Made by a program: the position numbers and the translations under genes | Source of the DNA: a virus | Direction: 5' to 3' (one strand) | Virus record (IMG/VR): IMGVR_UViG_3300010885_007066 | Span: 1-31,821 of that record | DNA: 31,821 nucleotides | Shown: in pieces, positions 21,101-26,336 of the stretch | Numbering within the stretch: the first letter of the stretch is position 1 | How the letters are laid out: every line of letters starts with the position of its first letter | The notes under the pieces: generated by a model | Seen by the model: the letters and a program-made list of their open reading frames with translations, nothing else | Told to the model about the DNA's origin: nothing | Database searches by the model: none

Positions 21101-23562
21101 TCGAAAGTGATGGCTCCGTAGAAATTAATGATCCTAATTTATTAGATACAAAAATCATTGGCGGGTCTTTAGCTGGAATGAGTGGCGCATACTCAACAGC
21201 AACTGGTAAGACGCCCGAAGAAATTATTTTAGACGGTGACGACTTTATTACTCCTACTCAAGTGCCCGCCCCAGAAGAAAATGTTCCAGGTCAGGTGTTG
21301 GATAGTGTTAGTATTAAAGTTTTTCAGAATACTAATTCTGGATCATCACCGATGCAAAACACAGTTTTATTCAGCGACGGATCAACTACTAGATATCCTA
21401 TCGGCTTAACAGTACTTGAGTCGTCTGCGGTATTAGTATATGTAAACAAAGTAAAATATGGATACTATGATTATAATGATGATAGTAATCTAGATTACAC
21501 TATTAGTTTTAACACTAATGAAATTATATTCTTTACAGCTCCTCCAATAAATGCGTTGATTGAAATTATTGCAATTGGTAGAGGCGGTGTAGAGTTGTTA
21601 GATTATCAAGAGTTTATTACAGATGGTAATACAGATCTGTTCTTAACCCAAGCAGATTACGCTACAACACAGTCGGTATTTGTCACACTTGACGGCGACT
21701 ATATTGATACTAGATTTACAAATAGCTCGGATATTGCTATCACTACCGGTGCAGAGATTACTCCAGAAAAGTCTATAGTTCAGTTTGCAAATAAACCAGC
21801 AGCTGGACAGGTAGTAAAAATTATTGCGTTCGGAGCATCATTAAATTCAGATAGCAGTGGGCAATCTATTATTCGTGTAAACAATCAGAGATTTAATTTT
21901 ACCGGCAGTACCCGTACATTTGAACTAGATAGATTTATAGATTTATCTAGAAGTTCAACAGCGGGTTCGATGTTAGTGATGTTGAATAATAAAAAATTAC
22001 GCGGCCCAGACACATATTATACAGTGTATGACGGAACAAATAATAATGTTCTAGTAGGTACTGATCCCGTTGCAACAGTAACAGCAGTGGATATTAAAGT
22101 TTATATTAATAATATATTACAGCCGTTTGTCACTGCATACGTATATAATGGTACTAATAAAACTGTTACAGTAAACACTGCTTTCTTAACACTTCAAGAT
22201 GTTATCAAAGTTGAGATATTAGTTAACGCACAATATTTAATCAGTGCAAATAATAATCTAACTATTAATTCAAATGTAACAATGATCAGCGGCGACCGAT
22301 TAGAAGTAACATGGTTCAGCGAGTACGCAACATATGATATTATATCAGATACATATTCAGGCGGTAAGGTAAATTATTCTCTTTCTAGAGATCCGTTAGA
22401 CAGCAACTATGTTTGGGTTTACCTGAACGGAGACCGATTATCAAACGGCACAGATTTCTATGTGTCATTACCACGCAATGTGGTCTATATCACTAACGAT
22501 ACAACATCTGCCGATGTTGTTGAAATTATACAATTTGGTAATCAAATTTATAAAGATCCTCGAGCCTATGAGATCTATAAAGACATGCTAAACATTACTC
22601 ATTATAATAGGTATTCTTTAGGAGAAGTTAAATTAGCCCAAGATTTAAATTATTACGATACTGAAATTGTTGTAACTGATGCAAGCATGCTAGACGAGCC
22701 AATTGTCAATCGAAATATCCCAGGATCGATTAGCATTAGGAACGAACGAATTGAGTATCTAACAAAAACAGGTAATGTTCTTGGACAGTTAAGACGCGGT
22801 AGTTTAGGATCTGCAATTGGAATTAGTTACCCAGCTGGAACTAGATTATCCAATGCCGGAGCAAGCGATATTATATCTTATTCTGATACACAGGAAAAAG
22901 AAGATTTTATCAGTGGCGGTCCAGCTACATTCGTGTACGACGGTAGCACCCAGTTTGAACTTAATAGTAAAGTAGAATATGGTAACGGAAATAAAGACAA
23001 CCTAATTGTTACTGTAAACGATAAACCCATTAAAGCTTCTAGCTATACTCTAACCGATACTTCGAATGGCGGTTTTATAACATTAAGTATCCCGGTACAT
23101 TATAATGACGGAACTAATGTTGCACTAGCAGATAATGATGTGATTTCTGTAACATCGTTACTTGCAGGACCATTAAGTTTTGTACCGTTACAATCTGATA
23201 GATCGTTCACATCAAGCACAGGAATTCCAACATTGTATAGTATGTGTGATCAACTCGATGTATTTGTTGGTGGTCGAAGACTTAGAAAAGATTCGTTAAA
23301 AGTTTATTCTGAAAAGTTAGGTGCCAGCAGCCCGTCTGCTGACATAACCCTAGCTCCTGAGTTTTCAGTTGACGGTGTTGGAAATTATATCAGAATAACT
23401 GAGCCGGTTCCAGCCGGCACACGTATTTTAATAATTAGAAAAATAGGAAAAATTTGGTACGATAGAGCCGAAACGACAGCTAGTACAGGTGTTACTTTAC
23501 TAGATAACGTAAACCCAATCGCAAGATTCATAGATCAAAAGTCGACTGAGTTGCCTGAATAA
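9193..23562 (+). CDS. Giant (4789-residue) baseplate/tail structural protein at the gp7/gp8 position
   Basis: One uninterrupted frame that begins 2 nt after gp6 with no visible Shine-Dalgarno site, so translation is probably coupled to gp6. The N-terminus (LPQVFQTDANDKFF, RYQLEPAIVIRNNGEV, SWNPPIDWDKFINYREYYW), residues 1037-1070 (IQGHDGS, AFGDYRDD) and 1153-1195 (WFYDTDRPHRCPWEMLGFSE) recall giant structural proteins of marine T4-like phages. Six aromatic GDIV-type modules lie at about 221-263, 1467-1508, 1725-1766, 2212-2258, 2355-2408 and 2484-2546. FG-GAP-type propeller blades span 2177-2760. Two IGA-type repeats follow at 2764-2857. Two GxGTGATA-type repeats lie at 3272-3330 and 3626-3687. 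From about 3730 onward there are repeated beta-sandwich segments. No enzyme motif was recognised. It follows gp6 where T4 has gp7 and gp8, so a peripheral wedge or arm role is inferred; T4 gp7 is only about 1030 residues. The class is fairly sure, the exact function is not. Confidence 0.72.
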   Translation: MANKVFPKSQLPIRKTADFLPQVFQTDANDKFFNGAFDPLIQPGTLEKTVGYVGKRYGKTYKGSDVYLDTDNTLRSRYQLEPAIVIRNNGEVERFYDYIDLKNMLAFFGNTEERDDLTMHQSHYSWNPPIDWDKFINYREYYWVPSGPPPLRVYGQNSTVTSTYRVKLAEQSAFVFFPDGYTNNPTLTLYRGQKYKFIVNAPGNGFSIRTSYDTGSLLYVPDMAYQAGSLVLFDGGLWKAKVSIAPGDGSTIDKNSQDWEFVELANSPTALDYTSGLTNNGAETGTVTFDVPYDTPDVLYYQSKTDPNRFGRILIEDIVSNTTLDIEKEILNKVTYTSGNNISFSNGMVVSFGGTATPAKYSKGNWLVEGVGTKISLTLFDDLVVPVLSATRPEVLFDNDGFDDVPYDDATTYPSSQDYITIAKSSKDANPWSRYNRWFHKSVLDYSHRISGSNSPFDSSETARAKRPIIEFQSNLKLFRHGSYAKAPVDFIDTFTKDVFSKIEGSTGYNIDGEDVFERSRILVVADTDSLANNQIYEVNFIVFEGRKQITLKTVEDTPSVIGETVLIKRGTENQGLMYYFDGSSWLPSQEKTKVNQPPLFDVFDDTGISFGDRETYPVSTFSGTKIISYTESSSGIVDKYLGFALSHLNIDNIGDIQFTNDWDVDVFTYEVDRQAVTDRILTGYYKFNDTGEYANGWIETNNKYIQPIIDSQIVAVATSSVTLTTIDWDKLDKDAEIYFYLNGVKITTPYTRKDKTFTFSRTFTASDVIVVKIFSNIPPDTGYYEIPVALEKNAGNRPIESFTFGQAVDHISTGLEFYSDFTGSFSGDSGNLRDISGYQQYTKRFLKHANLSGLSIFILADTDFNIIKSIKFAKKSYTEFKNNFLTAIAQINYDSNIANFVDDAIKEITKAKTDATPFSNSDMIGSGSFTPIYHTVEDTGIKTFALSEQFSLDLYPTHTRRAVYVYHNDRQLIVNKEYDFNLTFPFVNLKIDLQEGDNIEIREYTSTAINFIPETPTKLGMYKKYLPNKFLDDTYVEPRMMIQGHDGSLITAFGDYRDDAILELELRIYNNLKSEYDEQIFNNDDVLGGYYNTGIFGKDKISEIINREFLSWISNSNVDYITNEYFDSENSFTYTYSKMSDPTGTQNLLGYWRGIYRWFYDTDRPHRCPWEMLGFSEKPDWWEIEYGPAPYTSNNLILWEDLANGIIRQGPRAGQYARYSRSTLLSHIPVDGDGKLLSPLESNLAQNFSLANATADFALGDVAPVEHTWVNTSEYPFAISLALALLRPIDFIGQNFNRIQSVTNILNQKIYRTSGTFITQEDLLPDNLGTTDTNGLVNWGADYLKSRNIDIGILGTSIIAAIDVALTHRLSGFVDQTQQKFILDSKTPSSTSGNVFVPPENQKVFFNVSTPIRTIVYSGVIIEKLDRGWKIRGYDSLQPYFKYFEPIPTQADGLMAVGGISEEFIVWTAQQFFGNGVIIQHQNEYYRSLGSHTSGLSFDSTLWKKLPGLPKKNAVEALNRKTFNTVSEAILNYGTVLTTIQSVVDFFFGYEQYLISQGFKFDRYDSDNKVTQNWTTSAKEFMYWTVHNWATGSLITLSPAAEKLDMSFAIGVPANLLDSFYDYQVYKSDGTPIAPTYLNIKREVQHVTVETTNTTDGIYFFKTHLVIKEHVVIFDDRTVFNDVIYDKTTGYRQERIKSRGFRTVDWAGDYTSPGFIYDNVNISVWQPYTDYKLGDIVSYKENSWTCQQNQVGTLEFDTAKWSILDSTPARSLVPNFDYRINQFSDYYNLDSDGLESSQRDLGRHAVGYQKREYLQNLAEDDVTQFQLYQGFIRDKGTLNAATKIFDKLSKTAEDAIVLNEEWAFRVGTFGGKDQLKEIEFSLDKGKFQLNPQPIVFVSAEPSITLLDQYLRIPPSQFTKSDSPFVTNMLPKVIADNLQTAGYVKLDQVDYILKSRSNIVSVDIAGVKENDHFWITFDGFSWTVLRLNKKPILSITSATKVSASVTLTFNRDHKLAVGDIIGISEIVNLTGFFEITAATLRTVTVTVAANAQEPLVDQSTVYGIYGFTEARIKSPEDLLPTAAAALRAGSKLWLDSVEGIGWQVVEKNKVFEYKQLSNYGTSVPLGAGSAVLHADILKQTIVSMPASSVVSTYLESDTLQIKQVILPELILESILGNSFGSAMAVSPDNRWLVIGAPNTSGALSFYRGDYSATVDYNEGDIVLSHGKLWTANKFVPKNKDDSTRNIIGLGSSDWDIATVVSYDPVHGTNVGPINQGLINIYQWTNNNWQLFKILLSPRIAANELFGSKLSIGFDGFDYWMSVSAPGALADRGRVYLFKFTGTEWEMHENNNYRGIYESNVRYHKGSIVWWDGDLWEAQVDINEDSASDSTIAIQSNDPTFAAEWKQIDPVFTQNSLPTNIALVDDGSTLGLGLLSKTQQAELTKQGDQFGSSIAMNKDGSILVVGAPDSDGEYFENYKGEWNKYQEYQVGDVVKYVGNNNNPGYSSQGYYKLIDPRNWTDATTYDSTLTFNSANQSPENGDPWVSVGDSSSNSTGKIYIYQRDSNQIYQLKQTITAQTLNDVNDTGIKEYLYVGDKFGFAVDIDSSGKNIVVSSPLADINLQNQGSVYYFNSTNLSTPTWRLKQKLESYEEYNNILFGSSVSISAGTERIVVGAKNTPYKKYSYFSDNTIFDKNTTSFSEFQGYAGQVYSFERVGGKYLLSEKLQADLQEHESFGHSVDATADIIVVGSPNYQTITLRLVDDIVIGTRYTIVSIGNDIRPTDFTLMGASTGNVGESFVATRNGILTAGNFVIGKIYIIRSTGTTLFTSIGAADNEPGTVFKATGIGSGDGTAVQGTGTVSTVDLIGTVRTFSKINGQNSFTTLEQQELVVDTTKIKNIALIDSVKNIKISEVDIVDNAKLKILDVAEQELQFKTPYDPATYTNGTDEQVVAPDSAWFEKNVGRLWWNLSTAKWVYYEQGDTAYKIGNWNRLITGASIDVYEWVESVLLPSEWSALADTADGISNGISGQPLYPNDDVYSVKQIYNPATQLLTETRYYYWVKGSTITPTNLVGRKLSAAAVAALIIDPSVLGTPTLAIVDSDTILAYNFANALTSGSGLLNIELYKDAITVNPVHKEYLLLSSGVADSVPNSVLETKWIDSLVGFDQAGNPVPDSKLPERDKYGLSFRPRQSMFKNKTAILQLVVNNINTILATKSFSDTLNFNILNLFDNIPSVELNDYDDAVATLVDLTQYPVNRVRQAILKPNIINGEIDTIDIVDPGFGYKVAPYIDIEGAGTGATATVTIDKQGRVSSVLMLTKGKRYDSAIIKIREYSVLVESDPSISGYWAIYSWDQARNQFYRRKAQGYDTRRYWESIDWWKDGYSPLTKIAFEIPALYLEPTLIVNVGELIRVREYGNGGWAVLAKTDVGLGDVLGNYVLVGRNNGTIALKESLYNTSTTSIGYDNVGYYDTNLYDLYPAAELRNILKAVKEDIFVDDLTVEWNKLFFASISYAFSEQPTINWAFKTSFINAVHNVGTLEQKLNYKNDNLPAYQQYLEEIKPYRTSIREYTSRYNFVEPSNTTAVDFDLPPVYSPRDGRIVPVGQGYNLFDQYPWKFWADNQGFSISKINVSYSGENYVTPPTVIIEGNGTGATARAFVSNGVVSGIEVVSPGKNYTLTPTVTLVGGNGSSLKIAKASVILGDSKARIFDMTLKFDRITKDGMLTSFSNSQQFTVTGVTAVFNLAYAPTRDKNKISIYKNNQLVLNSEYNLQFYRSTVDTYQLLKGKLIFITPLVTGDIVDIEYEKNDELLDGVNRIQKYYAPTDGMLGNDVGQLMTGIDFGGVQVQGTTFEITGGWDALPWFTDGWDSVDPNSDYYVVVDGSTAIIKLPFIPADGQMISIYVKRADTKNTVRIDDPLYDRYDGSTVQDNGLKARPPTSLMPSFRGDGSTTDISFEGYFRMHAGDLMIFRPFESDGSVEINDPNLLDTKIIGGSLAGMSGAYSTATGKTPEEIILDGDDFITPTQVPAPEENVPGQVLDSVSIKVFQNTNSGSSPMQNTVLFSDGSTTRYPIGLTVLESSAVLVYVNKVKYGYYDYNDDSNLDYTISFNTNEIIFFTAPPINALIEIIAIGRGGVELLDYQEFITDGNTDLFLTQADYATTQSVFVTLDGDYIDTRFTNSSDIAITTGAEITPEKSIVQFANKPAAGQVVKIIAFGASLNSDSSGQSIIRVNNQRFNFTGSTRTFELDRFIDLSRSSTAGSMLVMLNNKKLRGPDTYYTVYDGTNNNVLVGTDPVATVTAVDIKVYINNILQPFVTAYVYNGTNKTVTVNTAFLTLQDVIKVEILVNAQYLISANNNLTINSNVTMISGDRLEVTWFSEYATYDIISDTYSGGKVNYSLSRDPLDSNYVWVYLNGDRLSNGTDFYVSLPRNVVYITNDTTSADVVEIIQFGNQIYKDPRAYEIYKDMLNITHYNRYSLGEVKLAQDLNYYDTEIVVTDASMLDEPIVNRNIPGSISIRNERIEYLTKTGNVLGQLRRGSLGSAIGISYPAGTRLSNAGASDIISYSDTQEKEDFISGGPATFVYDGSTQFELNSKVEYGNGNKDNLIVTVNDKPIKASSYTLTDTSNGGFITLSIPVHYNDGTNVALADNDVISVTSLLAGPLSFVPLQSDRSFTSSTGIPTLYSMCDQLDVFVGGRRLRKDSLKVYSEKLGASSPSADITLAPEFSVDGVGNYIRITEPVPAGTRILIIRKIGKIWYDRAETTASTGVTLLDNVNPIARFIDQKSTELPE
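15721..17475 (+). repeat. FG-GAP-type beta-propeller repeats inside the giant protein
   Basis: Six protein-level repeats combine an FG(S/H/F) motif with a V-(I/V)-x-(G/S)-(A/S) strand. They start near residues 2177 (NSFGSAMAV, LVIGAPN), 2302 (ELFGSKLSI, SVSAPG), 2446 (DQFGSSIAM, LVVGAPD), 2594 (DKFGFAVDI, IVVSSPL), 2654 (ILFGSSVSI, IVVGAKN) and 2732 (ESFGHSVDA, IVVGSPN). Six or seven such units close a propeller in integrin-alpha-like proteins, where they mediate binding. Long insertions separate the first four blades. The classical DxDxDG calcium loops of integrins are not evident. Confidence 0.6.
19006..20253 (+). repeat. Two copies of a Gly-rich GxGTGATA beta module
   Basis: Residues about 3272-3330 and 3626-3687 of the giant protein align by eye. 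Each has an entry strand with a G-(F/E)-(G/N)-Y turn, a P-x-(V/I)-x-I-E-G strand, the GTGATA turn, a (Q/N)G-(R/V)-V-S strand and a second G-K-x-Y turn. The second copy is the more complete, ending in TPTVTLVGG. Between them lies a conserved-looking Trp-rich stretch (YWESIDWWKDGYSP, about 3371-3386). Confidence 0.55.
20380..23460 (+). repeat. C-terminal array of beta-sandwich repeats in the giant protein
   Basis: Residues about 3730-4760 contain several degenerate units of the pattern: a Ser/Thr-rich strand, (V/I)-x-V-x-(V/L)-N/D-x-x-x-L/I, a Tyr-rich loop, then an exit strand ending V-x-I-x-x-(F/I)-G. Examples are AVLVYVNKVKYGYYDYND, SVFVTLDGDYID, IKVYINNILQPFV, YVWVYLNGDRLSNGTDF and LIVTVNDKPIKASSYTL. 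Similar units occur near the N-terminus at about 737-777 and 950-1006. A distinct segment at about 4470-4560 has DTEIVVTDASML and RNERIEYLTKTG. The arrangement suggests an elongated fibre-like arm; that is inference. Confidence 0.5.
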
Positions 23563-23565
23563 ATA
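23558..23565 (+). promoter_or_regulatory. T4-type late promoter (AATAAATA) overlapping a stop codon
   Basis: Exact NATAAATA match that overlaps the giant gene's TAA (23560-23562). With T4-type geometry transcription would begin about 6 nt past the octamer, near 23571. This falls at or just after the first in-frame ATG (23570) of the next gene and argues for use of the second ATG at 23591. Confidence 0.6.
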
Positions 23566-23590
23566 GTATATGGAGAAAAAAGAGCCTAAA

Positions 23591-24238
23591 ATGGAACAAA
23601 ATCAGAATCATACTAGTGAAAAACCAGAACAAAAACCGCACGAAACCGGTGGGTTCCACTTCGAAGGGCATATCAAAATATTTGATCCCCAAACACAAGA
23701 GGTGTTTATTAATAAAAGAAATGCCATCCACTATGAAAATATGTCGGTGGCAATGGTGCAAAGTCTTTCAAATCAAGGCCAAGGCACTGTATATCAAATG
23801 GCATTCGGCACAGGAGGAACTATTGTTGACCCAACTGGCCTTATTACATATTTGACTCCAAACACTGTAGGTGTAAATTCGAGTCTATACAATCAAACAT
23901 ATCAAAAGATTGTTGACCAAAATTCATCTCAAAACTCTGATCCTGTAAGAAATAAAATGGAAGTTAGACATATTAGCGGAGCAACATACAGTGATATTAT
24001 TGTTAGTTGTTTGCTGGACTACGGCGAACCAGACGGACAAGATGCATTTGACAATAGTCAAAACATGAGTGGCAGTTTTATCTTTGATGAACTGGGTTTA
24101 AAAAGTTATAATCCTGCAGGAGAAGGAAAACTGTTAACTCACGTTATCTTTCATCCTGTGCAAAAGTCACTAAACAGACTACTACAGATTGATTACACGA
24201 TCCGTGTACAAAGTTTAACTGGATTTAGTGAGGTTTAA
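23591..24238 (+). CDS. Conserved phage structural protein of unknown function
   Basis: 215 residues from the ATG at 23591, or 222 from the in-frame ATG at 23570. I prefer 23591 because the late promoter just upstream would start transcription at about 23571 and because AGAG (23581-23584) is spaced 6 nt from it; the earlier ATG lacks a ribosome site. The first residues are hydrophilic and Gln/Glu/Lys-rich. The body begins with FEGHIKIFDPQTQEVFINKR, then NAIHYENMSVAMVQSL, and ends with FIFDELGL, LLTHVIFHPVQKSLNRLLQI and a DYTIRVQ strand. I recall similar proteins of this size beside giant tail proteins in marine phages, but with no assigned role. Its position between the giant wedge-like protein and the fibre-like genes suggests a small baseplate or fibre-attachment protein. 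It could stand in for T4 gp8 or gp9, but nothing visible proves that. Confidence 0.65.
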   Translation: MEQNQNHTSEKPEQKPHETGGFHFEGHIKIFDPQTQEVFINKRNAIHYENMSVAMVQSLSNQGQGTVYQMAFGTGGTIVDPTGLITYLTPNTVGVNSSLYNQTYQKIVDQNSSQNSDPVRNKMEVRHISGATYSDIIVSCLLDYGEPDGQDAFDNSQNMSGSFIFDELGLKSYNPAGEGKLLTHVIFHPVQKSLNRLLQIDYTIRVQSLTGFSEV

Positions 24239-24240
24239 TT

Positions 24241-26322
24241 ATGACATATAATGTAAATTTTACCGACAAAACAAATACAGCTATTCCAGTATATGACAAT
24301 GTTACTGATGAAAGCACTAGCTTAAAATTTCCAGGACGTAATGTTACGGGCTATGGACAAGTTATTGCAGAAAACTTTTTACATCTACTAGAAAATTTTG
24401 CATCAGTTGACGAACCAACAAACCCTATCGAAGGACAATTATGGTATAATACCGCAGTTGGTACCTTAGAGATATACGACGGCATTGGCTGGAAAGCAGC
24501 AGGTAATATTCAAAAATCTGCCACAGCTCCTACAATCTCAGAAGACAAAGTTGGCGAAATCTGGGTAGACACAGTTAAGCAACAGTTATATGTATGGTCC
24601 GGAAAAACATGGGTTCTAGTTGGCCCACAATTTAGCACTGAAAATGGTTTAAGAACTGGAGTTATTGTTGATTCAATAAGCGACACTGATAACAATACCA
24701 GGAACGTTATTAAATTATTATCTGATGAAGTTCCGATTGCAATTATTAGTAAAGATACGTTTGTTCCTAAAATTTCAATTACCGGGTTTGAACAAATCAG
24801 AACAGGCATTAACATCAATACTTCCCCAGTCGGCAATGCGGTAGCCCTCTCAAAGTTATATGGAACTGCACAAAGCGCAGAATCTCTAATAGTTGCTGAT
24901 AAAGCAGTTCAGGCTGCAAAATTTTTAAGATCTGATATTATTAATACTACAGAATATAGTTTTAATGTTAGAAATAACCAAGGCATCACATTAGGCATTG
25001 ATGGAACATTTAGATTAACAAATACATTAACAGCCGCTTCAATTTATAATGCAACTCCTGGAAGTAGTATTGATTTACAGGTTAATGCAGACGGAACTCC
25101 GAGTACTACATTGAGAGTGATTGGCAACAAAGTAGGTATCAATTTATTGGCTCCCCAGGTAGAATTAGATGTTCAAGGAAGTGTCGGAGTAACAAATAAT
25201 ATTCGAATTACCGGAAGTGATGCTAGTACAAGTTTTACCAATGGTAGTTTTACTACCAAAGGTGGCGCTGCTATTACAAAAAATTTATTAGTAGGTACAA
25301 CATTCGAAGTAGGCGGAAAAACAACAGCGCATGAAATTTTACCTAAGGCATCGAGTACTTACGATATTGGGTCGAGTACATTAAAATGGGGAACTGTTTA
25401 TGCAGAGTCAATTAATGCCGGAACCCTTAAGGGTGTTTTAGATGGTGACGTGGCAGGTAATGCTAGAACATCTACGAATTTAAGATTTAAGACTAGCTTT
25501 CAACTAATCGGTGATGTACAATCTAACGCTGTACAATTTGACGGGTCATATGAAGGCTTAACAAAAGTATTCACTACTAAATTAACATCAGATATTATTT
25601 CTGGGCAAGACGAACCGTTTCCAAACATTTCAGATGAAAAAGATCAAGTGCTTGTATATCGTGACACTGTCGGTCTTTTAAGACAAACTAGAGATGTTTT
25701 TGTGGGAGATCTCGGAATGCCGATTGGTGCAATACTACCATTCGCAGGTGCAAACCTTCCGGACGGGTATCTATTATGCGACGGCAGCGAACAAGAAAAA
25801 GCCAAGTACAAAGCGTTATACGATGTAATTGGTGATGTTCATGGAGTTCCGACTAAAGGAGCAGGAACATTTGTATTACCGGATCTTAGAGGTAGATTTG
25901 CCTTAGGTCTTGACAATATGGATAACGGAACGCAAGTACCTAACATTACTGGATATGGTGGTTATACCGATGCTGGCGGCGGAACAGTTAATAGAATTCC
26001 TGGTACATCTGGAAAAACACTCGGCGGCCATGCGGGAGCAGCAACGAATTCGTTAAACGTTAATAACTTACCCCAGCATCAACACAATTTACAACCTCTA
26101 GATCATCCAGGAGTACAATATTCTGTGGTTAAATTAGATCCTGTTCCAGTAGCAGGTACTAGTCCGGGTTCAGGCCCAGGCCCAACTGCTGCAGGGCAAG
26201 CCCAGTACCTAAATACAACCGGAGGCATTGATACAACAGCCACGTTGGGAGCGGAATTTAGTATTTTAAATCCGTACCTATCTTTAAATTATATCATTAG
26301 AGCTGGCATGCCAGCGTTCTAA
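24241..26322 (+). CDS. Fibre-like protein 1 with C-terminal tail-collar domain (gp12-like tip)
   Basis: 693 residues, with GAGG at 24230-24233 spaced 7 nt from the ATG. Residues 1-190 form the N-terminal domain shared by the next three genes, including YGQVIAENFLHLLENFA and two GxxW repeats (GQLWYN and GEIWVD). A central strand region (about 300-440) has a TYDIGSSTLKWGTVYAESI segment typical of fibre shafts. Residues 493 onward match the phage tail collar domain (MPIGAILPFAGANLPDGYLL, then FVLPDLRGRF). The sequence PQHQH places His613 and His615 like the metal-binding HxH of T4 gp12, and the end NPYLSLNYIIRAG is typical of the family. gp12 is the short tail fibre that clamps the virion irreversibly to the host surface. 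A receptor-binding short fibre is therefore likely, although the N-terminus is unlike T4 gp12. Confidence 0.78.
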   Translation: MTYNVNFTDKTNTAIPVYDNVTDESTSLKFPGRNVTGYGQVIAENFLHLLENFASVDEPTNPIEGQLWYNTAVGTLEIYDGIGWKAAGNIQKSATAPTISEDKVGEIWVDTVKQQLYVWSGKTWVLVGPQFSTENGLRTGVIVDSISDTDNNTRNVIKLLSDEVPIAIISKDTFVPKISITGFEQIRTGININTSPVGNAVALSKLYGTAQSAESLIVADKAVQAAKFLRSDIINTTEYSFNVRNNQGITLGIDGTFRLTNTLTAASIYNATPGSSIDLQVNADGTPSTTLRVIGNKVGINLLAPQVELDVQGSVGVTNNIRITGSDASTSFTNGSFTTKGGAAITKNLLVGTTFEVGGKTTAHEILPKASSTYDIGSSTLKWGTVYAESINAGTLKGVLDGDVAGNARTSTNLRFKTSFQLIGDVQSNAVQFDGSYEGLTKVFTTKLTSDIISGQDEPFPNISDEKDQVLVYRDTVGLLRQTRDVFVGDLGMPIGAILPFAGANLPDGYLLCDGSEQEKAKYKALYDVIGDVHGVPTKGAGTFVLPDLRGRFALGLDNMDNGTQVPNITGYGGYTDAGGGTVNRIPGTSGKTLGGHAGAATNSLNVNNLPQHQHNLQPLDHPGVQYSVVKLDPVPVAGTSPGSGPGPTAAGQAQYLNTTGGIDTTATLGAEFSILNPYLSLNYIIRAGMPAF

Positions 26323-26336
26323 TAACGGAATAAACT

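Noticed and set aside
23616-23855. 79-residue frame in another + strand phase within the 215-222 aa gene
   Set aside because: It overlaps the conserved core of the real gene and lacks a ribosome binding site.
24510-24836. 108-residue minus-strand frame within fibre-like gene 1
   Set aside because: It covers the conserved anchor domain of the sense gene, and the antisense product resembles nothing.
26323-26336. Late promoter before fibre-like gene 2
   Set aside because: The sequence AATAAACT differs from NATAAATA at two positions and the gap is only 14 nt, so read-through from upstream is more likely.
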